64,000 nt of DNA from ZLKRG08 sp046048895 (GTDB lineage: Bacteria > Actinomycetota > Actinomycetes > Nanopelagicales > Nanopelagicaceae): NCBI GenBank assembly GCA_046048895.1, contig JBJOFF010000005.1, forward strand, positions 49,288 through 113,287. The letters are read 5' to 3'. Below, piece after piece: positions 36,578-44,655 of this stretch. The notes under the pieces were generated by a model. The model was not told the origin of the DNA. It saw only the letters and a list, made by a program, of their open reading frames with translations, and ran no database searches. Positions within the stretch are counted from its first letter, which is position 1. Every line of letters starts with the position of its first letter. The translations under genes and the position numbers were made by a program.

Positions 36578-36629
36578 GTACACCAAATCCTTTTTATGCA
36601 AGAAACGTTTGTTCCCTGCGCTGTTCCGG

Positions 36630-36647
36630 GTTCGAAATCAATCGAAC
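36630..36647 (-). repeat. Hairpin in the rne leader
   Basis: Perfect 6-bp arms GTTCGA/TCGAAC with a 6-base loop stand about 53 bases before the rne start, in the 152-base gap after rodA. RNase E controls its own message through leader hairpins in E. coli; whether this one does so is a guess. Confidence 0.3.
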
Positions 36648-36729
36648 AAATTCTTTTTTAGATTCGCGCTGCGATTGACCGCGCGCTGAATGTTGGGTGA
36701 ATTATGGCACTAATAATTGAAAATAGCCA

Positions 36730-37887
36730 TTATCCCCGTAAACGAGCGTGAACATTCTGAAGAAGGCCCACACCAATCATGTTGGCGAACATACTTGAAC
36801 CTCCATATGACAGGAATGGTAGTGGCACGCCAGTCATTGGCATCAAACCAAGCGTCATTCCAATATTCTCAAAAGTTTGAAATGCAAACCAAGCTACTAC
36901 TCCAACTGCAACTAACCTGCCAAATGGATCGGTAGTTCTTCTTGCAATACTAAAGCCACGCATCATTATCGTCGTTAATAAAATTAAAATTAGGCCACTA
37001 CCTACAAATCCTGTTTCTTCTCCGGCAACAGTGAAGATGAAGTCGGTCTGTTGTTCAGGTACGAAACGACCATTTGTTTGCGCACCTTGAAATAATCCCG
37101 TTCCTAAGAGTCCACCCGAACCAACTGTAATTCTGGCTTGGCGCAATTGATATCCCGCACCTTGAGAATCAGCATTTGGATCAACGAAAGATTGCAGGCG
37201 TTTTAATTGATATTCATTAACTACGCCAGCTTTGATTGCAACAAATCCGCCGAGTAATGCAAGCAATAAAAGTCCTGCCACCCAGCGCGAAGATGCACCA
37301 CTAGTTGCAATAATGGTTAAAACGATTGCGCTGATAATCAAAACTGTTCCCATATCTGGCTGGAGCACAATTAATAGAACTGGGATTGCAGCGATGGCTA
37401 GCGCTTGCAAGACATCTTTATTTCTAACCTCTTCTTGTCCATGCATGCGCTCAGTCAAAATCATCGACATCCCAATAATGATGGTGATTTTGGCAAGTTC
37501 GGCTGGTTGAATCGAGAAGCCGCCAGGCAAAACAATCCAAGCGCGCGCACCATTAATAGTGGAACCAATTCCTGGAATTAAAACTAATAACAATCCAAAG
37601 ACGCCAGCGCCCCACACAAACGGGGTGTAAGCGCGTAGTGAACGGTAATCAATAAATGTAGTTCCGAATGCCAGCGCGATTCCGATTACTACGTTAATGC
37701 CGTGGCGCTTTAAGTAATATTGCGGATCCTCGCCTGCCGCCGCATACCAATTTCTGGTTGCCGCATAGACAAGTAGCGTGCCAAAAATTAGCAAAGCGCC
37801 CACTGCAAATGAGAGCACTGGATCAAACCCGGCCGTTAAATTACGCCGCTGGCGTTTGTAAGTAAAACTTCTAACTGATTCGTTCAC
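36730..37887 (-). CDS. rodA: Elongasome glycosyltransferase RodA
   Basis: This 385-residue SEDS-family protein polymerises peptidoglycan strands with PBP2 during side-wall growth. About ten membrane segments are seen. The conserved extracellular motif is QTDFIFTVAGEETGFVGS near residue 280, and GVPLPFLSYGGSSM is near residue 360. It starts next to the mrdA stop (no gap) in the order mreB-mreC-mreD-mrdA-rodA, so RodA is preferred over FtsW. Confidence 0.95.
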   Translation of the reverse strand: MNESVRSFTYKRQRRNLTAGFDPVLSFAVGALLIFGTLLVYAATRNWYAAAGEDPQYYLKRHGINVVIGIALAFGTTFIDYRSLRAYTPFVWGAGVFGLLLVLIPGIGSTINGARAWIVLPGGFSIQPAELAKITIIIGMSMILTERMHGQEEVRNKDVLQALAIAAIPVLLIVLQPDMGTVLIISAIVLTIIATSGASSRWVAGLLLLALLGGFVAIKAGVVNEYQLKRLQSFVDPNADSQGAGYQLRQARITVGSGGLLGTGLFQGAQTNGRFVPEQQTDFIFTVAGEETGFVGSGLILILLTTIMMRGFSIARRTTDPFGRLVAVGVVAWFAFQTFENIGMTLGLMPMTGVPLPFLSYGGSSMFANMIGVGLLQNVHARLRG

Positions 37888-40023
37888 TTACTTCACCACC
37901 TTCTTGGATGCAGTAGCTGAAGCACTTGGGCTTGGAGTTGCCGTGGCTTTAATTACTTTTGTAGTTGGCGAAATCTTAGGCAATTTAGTTGGCGGACCTG
38001 ATGGATAGACAATCTTTTCGGCAACTTGTTTATTTCCAACTGCTCCGAAAATTGTGTTGTAGATCTGTCTTGCGCCAATACCGGCCGCAGCTGCGCCAGT
38101 GCCGCCTTGCGAAACCATTACTACAACGGCATAGCGCGGATCTTCAGTTGGCCCAAATGAAGCAAACCAAGATGTCGAATCTTTTTTAGTACCATTTAAA
38201 TTTAAACCGAAAACTTCAGCAGTACCAGTTTTTCCGGCCACGTTAACAGGAAATCCTGCAAATGCCCCTGCCGCGGTTCCGTCAATAGTCACTTGATGTA
38301 GCGCTTCGTTTAGCCATTTGAAAGTAGATTTCTTTGCTTGCACTACTCCTTGTACCTTTGGAGTAAATGTTTTCACCACTGACCCATCAGTCTTAACAAT
38401 GGCTTTTGCAACCATTGGTTGCCACAAGGTGCCACCATTTGCGATGGCGGCATAACTTTGCGTTAATTTAAGTGGCGTAATCACAGTATCACCTTGGCCA
38501 ATTGAGAAGTTGACCGCATCTCCAGCGCGCAATACTCCTCCGTCAATACAGTTCTCTTTCGCCAATTGAATCAAAAATGGCGTCAAATCTTTTTTAGCAG
38601 CGCGTTTTTGATAATTGCAATAAAAATTCTTATTCTCTTTCCAATAATCAAGTCGCCATTGGCGATCTGGGATTCTTCCCTCTAATTCACCGGGTAGATC
38701 AATGCCGGTCTTTTGCTCTAATTGGAAATCATGTGCCACTTTAAAGAAGTAATCATTGGGGCTATCTGGAGATAGGCCACCATCTTTAAGCCATTCCGAA
38801 TAAGCAATTTTGTACCAAAGGGTGTCGCAAGATGCGGCCATGCCGCGCTTCATAGAGATCCGACCGAGCGCTCGAGATTCGTAGTTGGTAAATTCGCGAT
38901 TACCGACTTTGTACACGCCTGGGCAATCGTAATTAGCTTCCAAACTGTAACCAGCCTTTACTGCAGCAAAAATCGAGAATGCTTTAAAGGTAGAAGCTGG
39001 TGCAAATAAACCTTGTAACGGCCTAGAAAGTGCTGGCACATATGTACTTTCTGAATACATGTCCTTAGCTTGCTTAACTGTTAAACCTTTTTCCCAAATA
39101 TTTGGATCATAAGTTGGATAAGAAGCTAGCGCCAAAACTCTTCCAGTTTTAACGTCCATTACTACTGCAGCGCCACCATCTGCTCTAAATCCTTGAGCGC
39201 GCGAAGAATTAACGGCAGTGGCTAGCCCAGCTTCTGCGGCTCCTTGAATTCGAACATCAAGGCTGGTTACTAGGTGCATACCCGGTACGGGTGCAGTATC
39301 ACGTGATTTTTCCGTTACCGATTCCTTGCGATCAACAATCACAGTTTTAATTCCTGGGCGACCACGTAAATAGGAATCATAAATATATTCCAAGCCATCT
39401 TTGCCGATAGATTCACTGCGGTAATAACGGGTGCCATTATCAGTTGCCAAATCTTTATCAGTTAATGCACCTACATACCCGAGTACGTGTGCACCAGTTG
39501 CGCCTTCATTACCTGGGTAATACCTAACGGCAGTTGGTTCGGCATCTATGCCTGGGAAATCGCTGCTTCGTTCGACGATCTGCATTGCAATCTCTGGGTC
39601 TGCATCTTTAGTAATTGGAATCGGTTGGAATCGATTACCCACCCAACATCCAGTTTTATCCCCTTCGGTAATTTCGCCGCAAAGTCTGGTGTGGCGCCAA
39701 ACATCTGATGGATTAAGTCCCAAAATTTTGGAGACTCTTGTTAAAACTTTGAAGCCTTTATCCTCTTGTTTATCAATGATGCTTCGATCTACTGTTACAG
39801 CAAGACCAACTCGATTCATTGCCAACGGAACGCCATTCGCATCAACAATCAATCCACGAGTAGCCGGAACTACGATGTCGCGACTTTGAATATCTAACGC
39901 CGCTTCTTTGTACTTCCCTGTTGCTGCAACTTGTAGATAGAAGAGGCGGCCAGTTAGCGCCAACATCAGGCTGATAATCAAAGCCTGAACTACAAAAATA
40001 CTTAATCTAGTCCGCTGATTCAT
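37888..40023 (-). CDS. mrdA: Penicillin-binding protein 2 (transpeptidase)
   Basis: This 711-residue class B PBP crosslinks peptidoglycan for the RodA complex. A single N-terminal membrane helix (IFVVQALIISLMLALTG) is followed by the dimerisation domain with RDIVVPATRGLIVDANG. The transpeptidase domain has the nucleophile SxxK as STFK near residue 344, SCD near residue 400, and KTGT near residue 600. The C-terminus has a Ser/Thr/Lys/Pro-rich tail. It overlaps mreD by 4 bases and abuts rodA. Confidence 0.94.
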   Translation of the reverse strand: MNQRTRLSIFVVQALIISLMLALTGRLFYLQVAATGKYKEAALDIQSRDIVVPATRGLIVDANGVPLAMNRVGLAVTVDRSIIDKQEDKGFKVLTRVSKILGLNPSDVWRHTRLCGEITEGDKTGCWVGNRFQPIPITKDADPEIAMQIVERSSDFPGIDAEPTAVRYYPGNEGATGAHVLGYVGALTDKDLATDNGTRYYRSESIGKDGLEYIYDSYLRGRPGIKTVIVDRKESVTEKSRDTAPVPGMHLVTSLDVRIQGAAEAGLATAVNSSRAQGFRADGGAAVVMDVKTGRVLALASYPTYDPNIWEKGLTVKQAKDMYSESTYVPALSRPLQGLFAPASTFKAFSIFAAVKAGYSLEANYDCPGVYKVGNREFTNYESRALGRISMKRGMAASCDTLWYKIAYSEWLKDGGLSPDSPNDYFFKVAHDFQLEQKTGIDLPGELEGRIPDRQWRLDYWKENKNFYCNYQKRAAKKDLTPFLIQLAKENCIDGGVLRAGDAVNFSIGQGDTVITPLKLTQSYAAIANGGTLWQPMVAKAIVKTDGSVVKTFTPKVQGVVQAKKSTFKWLNEALHQVTIDGTAAGAFAGFPVNVAGKTGTAEVFGLNLNGTKKDSTSWFASFGPTEDPRYAVVVMVSQGGTGAAAAGIGARQIYNTIFGAVGNKQVAEKIVYPSGPPTKLPKISPTTKVIKATATPSPSASATASKKVVK

Positions 40024-40535
40024 CGATTACCTGCATAAACAATCGAATGCGCGCGAACAATGAAAGGGACTACTACGGGGGCCACAAGCGCGCTCCAAAC
40101 TCCAAAACCGAAGAGCGCCTGAACTACATTCAGAAATCCGCCGAGATTAATGCCAAAAAGTAAGCCTATAAATAGGTATAGCACCAAAGTCGCAACTACC
40201 GCTGAAGAGGTCATGATGATTAGACCAATTGGATTTGAATTAACGGCATCATCTCCGTAACCAAGGTAAGAAATTGCAAAACAAGAAATCACCATCACTA
40301 AAGTCCAGTGACCAAATGGGCCTTCAGTTGATGGTGAAAGATCTAAGAAGAGACCCGCTATAAAACCAGTTACGGCTGCGATTTCAGGTTCATTAATGGA
40401 AGACCAGATTAATGCGGCGAGTAAAATTAAAGAAAAACCACCAAGTGGTAATCGAAATTGATTTATCAAACCTTCTTGGACCAAAAAGAGGCCAGCAAAT
40501 GTCAGAGTTGATAATCCAACTTCACGGCGCCACAT
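40020..40535 (-). CDS. mreD: Rod shape-determining protein MreD
   Basis: This 171-residue protein has about five membrane helices and belongs to MreD, a part of the elongasome linking MreC to the membrane. The sequence shows the usual FLDLSPSTEGPFGHWTLV loop. It is recognised mainly by size, topology and position between mreC and mrdA; the primary sequence of this family is poorly conserved. Confidence 0.9.
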   Translation of the reverse strand: MWRREVGLSTLTFAGLFLVQEGLINQFRLPLGGFSLILLAALIWSSINEPEIAAVTGFIAGLFLDLSPSTEGPFGHWTLVMVISCFAISYLGYGDDAVNSNPIGLIIMTSSAVVATLVLYLFIGLLFGINLGGFLNVVQALFGFGVWSALVAPVVVPFIVRAHSIVYAGNR

Positions 40536-40546
40536 AATCTGCTCTA

Positions 40547-41488
40547 TTAACTCTTCGCTGGTGTTGGACTTGCGCTAGAACTTGGCGTTGCGTAAATAGT
40601 TACGGTTGGAATTGGCGTAGGTTCTGGAGCCTTTGGTATTAAAGCGTTTCCCGGATTTGCATCAGAAGCTTTTAAAATTACTGAGACTACGCCAAGTGCA
40701 TTTAAATTGGCATAGAAATCTACATCTGCAACTTGGCTAACCGAGTTGGTGCTATCTGAAGCCTTGGTAATTTTTCCAATTGGTACTCCTGGTACAAATG
40801 GTGTGTTGTTGGTGCTGCCTCTGGAAAGCAGTACATCATTTGCTTTCAATTTTGCGGTGTTATCTAATAGTTCTAAAATTCCAGAGTTGCTTCCTTGTCC
40901 AGAGAGAATTCCTATTGATTGGTTTCTCGCAACGCGGACTCCAATTTTAAAAGCTGGATCTGAAGCTAAAAGCACTATCGAACTATTTGGAAAGACTGTT
41001 TTCACAACACCCACCAAGCCAGAGCCATTTACCACAGTTAAATTGGGGCGAACTCCAGCACGAGAACCTTGATCAATTGTTACCGTGTGAGTAAAAGAGA
41101 TAGTTGAACCTTGCGCTAAAACCTTTGCGTTAACTACTTTCCAACTAGCTCGTCCGGCTAAATCTAACGCTGCCTTCAATTGTTTTGCTTGACCAGCTTG
41201 ATTTCTTTGCTGCACTAACTCTGCGCGCAACTTGGCATTCTCTGCTTTTAGATTATTGATTGTTGAGCGAGTGCGACCTAAATGAATTAGATCAGAGAAT
41301 AAATTTTTAAATGGAGTTACCGCCCAATTACCGACTTTTTGCACTGGAGATAACGCGGTACCCACACCATTTCGAACGCCACTGATTACCGAAACACCAC
41401 GTAAATCTAAAGTTATTAAAAGTAGTGAAGAGACAATCAACATAACCAGCAGCAATCGACCACGATTGCTACCTGATGGACTTGCCAT
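40547..41488 (-). CDS. mreC: Rod shape-determining protein MreC
   Basis: This 313-residue protein has one N-terminal membrane helix (LLLVMLIVSSLLLITLD), a coiled coil around residues 70-105, and the extracellular beta-barrel domain that contacts PBP2 (GVVKTVFPNSSIVLLASDP). The C-terminus has a Pro/Thr/Ser-rich tail. It lies 20 bases after mreB and 11 before mreD. Confidence 0.93.
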   Translation of the reverse strand: MASPSGSNRGRLLLVMLIVSSLLLITLDLRGVSVISGVRNGVGTALSPVQKVGNWAVTPFKNLFSDLIHLGRTRSTINNLKAENAKLRAELVQQRNQAGQAKQLKAALDLAGRASWKVVNAKVLAQGSTISFTHTVTIDQGSRAGVRPNLTVVNGSGLVGVVKTVFPNSSIVLLASDPAFKIGVRVARNQSIGILSGQGSNSGILELLDNTAKLKANDVLLSRGSTNNTPFVPGVPIGKITKASDSTNSVSQVADVDFYANLNALGVVSVILKASDANPGNALIPKAPEPTPIPTVTIYATPSSSASPTPAKS

Positions 41489-41508
41489 ATGCGAAAGCTA
41501 CTCTGTGA

Positions 41509-42549
41509 TTATCGACGTGGTTCTGAAATCAGAACCTTTTCAAGTGATTCGAATTCTTCGATGCACTTGCCAGAACCATCTGCAACGCAATTTAACGGTT
41601 GCTCTGCGATATGAATTGGCATTCCGGTTTCGCGACGTAAGCGTTCATCCAAACCCTTAAGTAGTGCACCGCCACCTGTTAAAACAATTCCGCGATCCAT
41701 TAAGTCAGAAGCTAATTCTGGTGGACACTTATCAAGAGTTGCCTTAACTGCATTAACGATTGCATTAACTGGCTCTTCTAAAGCTTTGCGAATTTCAGCT
41801 GCGGAAACCACGATGGTCTTTGGTAGACCAGTTGCTAAATCGCGACCGCGGATCTCTGCATCTGGTTCATTTGGTGTTGGGTAAGCAGAACCAATTGCCA
41901 TTTTAATTTCTTCGGCAGTGCGCTCACCTAACAGAAGCGAGAATTCGCGCTTTACCCAATTAATAATTGAATGATCTAGTTCGTCGCCACCAACACGAAT
42001 AGATAGCGAAGAAACAATGCCGCCAAGAGAAATCACAGCAACTTCTGTGGTTCCACCGCCAATATCAACCACCATGTTGCCGGTTGGCTCGTGGATTGGC
42101 AGGCCGGCACCAATTGCAGCAGCCATTGGCTCTTCGATGATGTAAACCTTACGTGCGCCTGCGGCATATCCCGCATCCTTAACTGCGCGCTGCTCAACGC
42201 CAGTAATACCTGAAGGAACACAAACCACGATACGTGGCTTAGCTAAATAGCGACGCTTATGAACTTTTTGAATAAAGTAACGAAGCATGCGTTCGGTGGT
42301 ATCGAAGTCCGCAATCACGCCATCTTTTAATGGACGAATCGCCACAATATTTCCAGGCGTACGGCCAATCATTTTCTTGGCTTCAAGACCGACCGCCAAA
42401 ATTCCGCCTGTATCTTGATTGACTGCAACTACTGAAGGTTCGTTTAGAACAATGCCACGACCACGTACGTAAACCAAGGTATTTGCAGTACCCAAGTCGA
42501 CCGCCATGTCACGTCCGATAAAAGATAACTTTGCGTTTGGATTGCTCAT
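41509..42549 (-). CDS. mreB: Actin-like protein MreB
   Basis: This 346-residue actin homologue forms membrane filaments that guide side-wall synthesis. The nucleotide-binding motifs are DLGTANTLVYVRGRGI at the start, DIGGGTTEVAVISLGG (phosphate 2) and VLTGGGALLKGLD near the C-terminus. The gene abuts the ndk stop. Its retention with mreCD, mrdA and rodA says the cell should elongate, which is notable for a compact genome. Confidence 0.97.
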   Translation of the reverse strand: MSNPNAKLSFIGRDMAVDLGTANTLVYVRGRGIVLNEPSVVAVNQDTGGILAVGLEAKKMIGRTPGNIVAIRPLKDGVIADFDTTERMLRYFIQKVHKRRYLAKPRIVVCVPSGITGVEQRAVKDAGYAAGARKVYIIEEPMAAAIGAGLPIHEPTGNMVVDIGGGTTEVAVISLGGIVSSLSIRVGGDELDHSIINWVKREFSLLLGERTAEEIKMAIGSAYPTPNEPDAEIRGRDLATGLPKTIVVSAAEIRKALEEPVNAIVNAVKATLDKCPPELASDLMDRGIVLTGGGALLKGLDERLRRETGMPIHIAEQPLNCVADGSGKCIEEFESLEKVLISEPRR

Positions 42550-42972
42550 TTACTTCCCTCCGAAGAAGATTGAAATTTCACGTTCCGCTGATTCAACTGA
42601 ATCTGAACCGTGAACAATATTCTGTACGACTTTAGTTGCTTGTTGACGAGCTAAATCACCACGAATAGTTCCGGGTGCGGCAACAGTTGGATCGGTAACT
42701 CCAGCAAGTGAACGGAAACCTTCAATTACTCTCTCGCCTTCTGCTACCAGCGCAACAATTGGTCCGCTCATCATGAACTCAAGAAGCGGTTCATAAAAAG
42801 GTTTGCCTTCGTGCTCTGCATAGTGACGTTCGAGAATTGCACGATCAGCTTGCAACATACGAAGCGCAGAAATTTCATAACCTTTGCGTTCGATACGTGC
42901 AATAACTTCTCCGACTAAACCACGGCGTACGCCATCTGGCTTAACCAAAACTAAGGTGCGTTCTTTGCTCAC
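42550..42972 (-). CDS. ndk: Nucleoside diphosphate kinase
   Basis: This 140-residue enzyme balances nucleoside triphosphate pools. The start ERTLVLVKPDGVRRGLVGEV and the active-site histidine in NIVHGSDSVESA (about residue 118) are clear. It lies between the DUF4233 gene and mreB, the standard actinobacterial order. Confidence 0.97.
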   Translation of the reverse strand: MSKERTLVLVKPDGVRRGLVGEVIARIERKGYEISALRMLQADRAILERHYAEHEGKPFYEPLLEFMMSGPIVALVAEGERVIEGFRSLAGVTDPTVAAPGTIRGDLARQQATKVVQNIVHGSDSVESAEREISIFFGGK

Positions 42973-42981
42973 CAGCGCATT

Positions 42982-43314
42982 CTATTGGGCGTCGCGCTTA
43001 GCGACTAATTCGCGCCTGATGGCCTCACCCTTGCGACCGAAGTAGATAGCGCAAACCCATAAAACGATGAAAATTGCCGCAATAATCGCAAATGCTGGGA
43101 CCACCAGCGAATAACCCGCCATGACCAGCTGCAAGACGGAAGCGAAGATCCATCCAGCGCGCTTCTTTAATAAACCGGCGGAGATGAATAATAAAAATGA
43201 AATCGCAGCACCAATTGCAAGCGCAGTGGTGCTTTGATCTTTCATGGCAAGCAAAAGTGCAAAACCAACACAGATAGATTCCATTACCAATACTGATGCG
43301 CCTAAAACTCTCAT
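42982..43314 (-). CDS. Small membrane protein, DUF4233 family
   Basis: This 110-residue protein has about four membrane helices and a charged C-terminal tail (GRKGEAIRRELVAKRD). It sits between folC and ndk, 3 bases after folC, exactly where Mycobacterium has a small membrane protein (Rv2446c) of the DUF4233 family. Its function is unknown. The family assignment rests on size, topology and position. Confidence 0.85.
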   Translation of the reverse strand: MRVLGASVLVMESICVGFALLLAMKDQSTTALAIGAAISFLLFISAGLLKKRAGWIFASVLQLVMAGYSLVVPAFAIIAAIFIVLWVCAIYFGRKGEAIRRELVAKRDAQ

Positions 43315-43317
43315 AAA

Positions 43318-44655
43318 TTATTTAATCTCTTTCAAAATTGCGCGAGCTTCACCGACAGTAATCACGGAACCCGTAATTAGTACACCGACGCTCTCCTCTT
43401 CCATTGGATGATTAGCATCTGCAATAGCCTTTTCAATTGCAGTGCGTAAATCTGGTTCAATAAAAATTCGATCCGCATCAATAAATGCTCTGGCTACTTT
43501 CGCTAATTCATTTGCAGGTAAAGCTCGTGGCGAAGAGCTTTGAGTAACAATTACTCCATCAACCACATCATTAATCTCATTGAAAATACCTGCAGCGTCT
43601 TTATCCGCAAAGACTCCAACTACTGCAATAACTCGGCCAAAAGTGAACTCTTCTTGCAAAGTATTAGCTAATGTTTTCGCTCCGTGTGGGTTATGGGCCG
43701 CATCTAGAATCACAGTTGGTTCACGACGCACAATCTCAAAGCGACCAGGAGAAGTTGCTTCAGCAAAACCTGCTCGCACTGCCTCTAAATCCAGATGTTG
43801 ATCGCCAAAGAAAGCTTCTGCGGCGACGAGCGCGGCCGCGGCATTTGCGGCTTGGTGTTTGCCATGAAGTGGCAAAAATAGATCCGAATAGACATCTTTA
43901 GTGCCGCGAATTGTTAGTAACTGTCCGCCGACTGCCATCTGACGTGACATAACTTCATACTCAATTCCTTCGCGCGCCACATCAATTCCTAATTCGGCAG
44001 CGCGGGCAAGCAGAATTTTTGCCACTTCTGGCTCTTGATTAGTGAGTACTGCAAAGGAATCTGCCTTTAAAATTCCAGCTTTAGTCTGCGCAATTTCGCC
44101 AATAGTGTTGCCTAAATACTCCATATGATCCATACCAATCGGGGTAATTACGGCCACTTTTGATTGAATCACATTTGTGGCATCCCACTGTCCACCCATG
44201 CCTACTTCAAAAATTCCTACATCGACTGGATGCTCAGCAAAAGCTGCCATCGCTAAACCAGTAACTGCTTCAAAAAATGAAATTGGATTTGGTAACTTAG
44301 AATCAACAAAATCAAAATAGGCAGCGATGTCGTTGTAATTGAAAATTAACTCTTGAGCATCAATCATATCTCCATTGATACTGATTCTCTCGCGGAAATC
44401 TTCTAAGTGCGGACTAGTGAAACGACCGGTACGCAATCCATGTGCATACAAAAGTGAATCAATGAATCTAGTAGTTGAAGTTTTTCCGTTAGTCCCGCCA
44501 ATATGAATTGTTGGATACGAAAGTTGTGGTGAACCAAGCGCATCGCAAAGTAGAGAGATACGATCTAATGAAGGCTGAATTCTTGTTTCCGGCCAACGCG
44601 CTAGCAGCGCGTTTTCAATTGCTGCTAAACGCTCTTTATCTTCTTGTGAAATCAT
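43318..44655 (-). CDS. folC: Folylpolyglutamate/dihydrofolate synthase
   Basis: This 445-residue ligase adds glutamate to folates and probably to dihydropteroate. The Mur-ligase-type ATP site is HIGGTNGKTSTTRFIDSLL near residue 50. The segments SPHLEDFRERI and VGMGGQWDATNV are typical, and ILDAAHNPHGA begins the C-terminal domain. It overlaps valS by 4 bases (ATGA), an arrangement shared across actinobacteria. Confidence 0.96.
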   Translation of the reverse strand: MISQEDKERLAAIENALLARWPETRIQPSLDRISLLCDALGSPQLSYPTIHIGGTNGKTSTTRFIDSLLYAHGLRTGRFTSPHLEDFRERISINGDMIDAQELIFNYNDIAAYFDFVDSKLPNPISFFEAVTGLAMAAFAEHPVDVGIFEVGMGGQWDATNVIQSKVAVITPIGMDHMEYLGNTIGEIAQTKAGILKADSFAVLTNQEPEVAKILLARAAELGIDVAREGIEYEVMSRQMAVGGQLLTIRGTKDVYSDLFLPLHGKHQAANAAAALVAAEAFFGDQHLDLEAVRAGFAEATSPGRFEIVRREPTVILDAAHNPHGAKTLANTLQEEFTFGRVIAVVGVFADKDAAGIFNEINDVVDGVIVTQSSSPRALPANELAKVARAFIDADRIFIEPDLRTAIEKAIADANHPMEEESVGVLITGSVITVGEARAILKEIK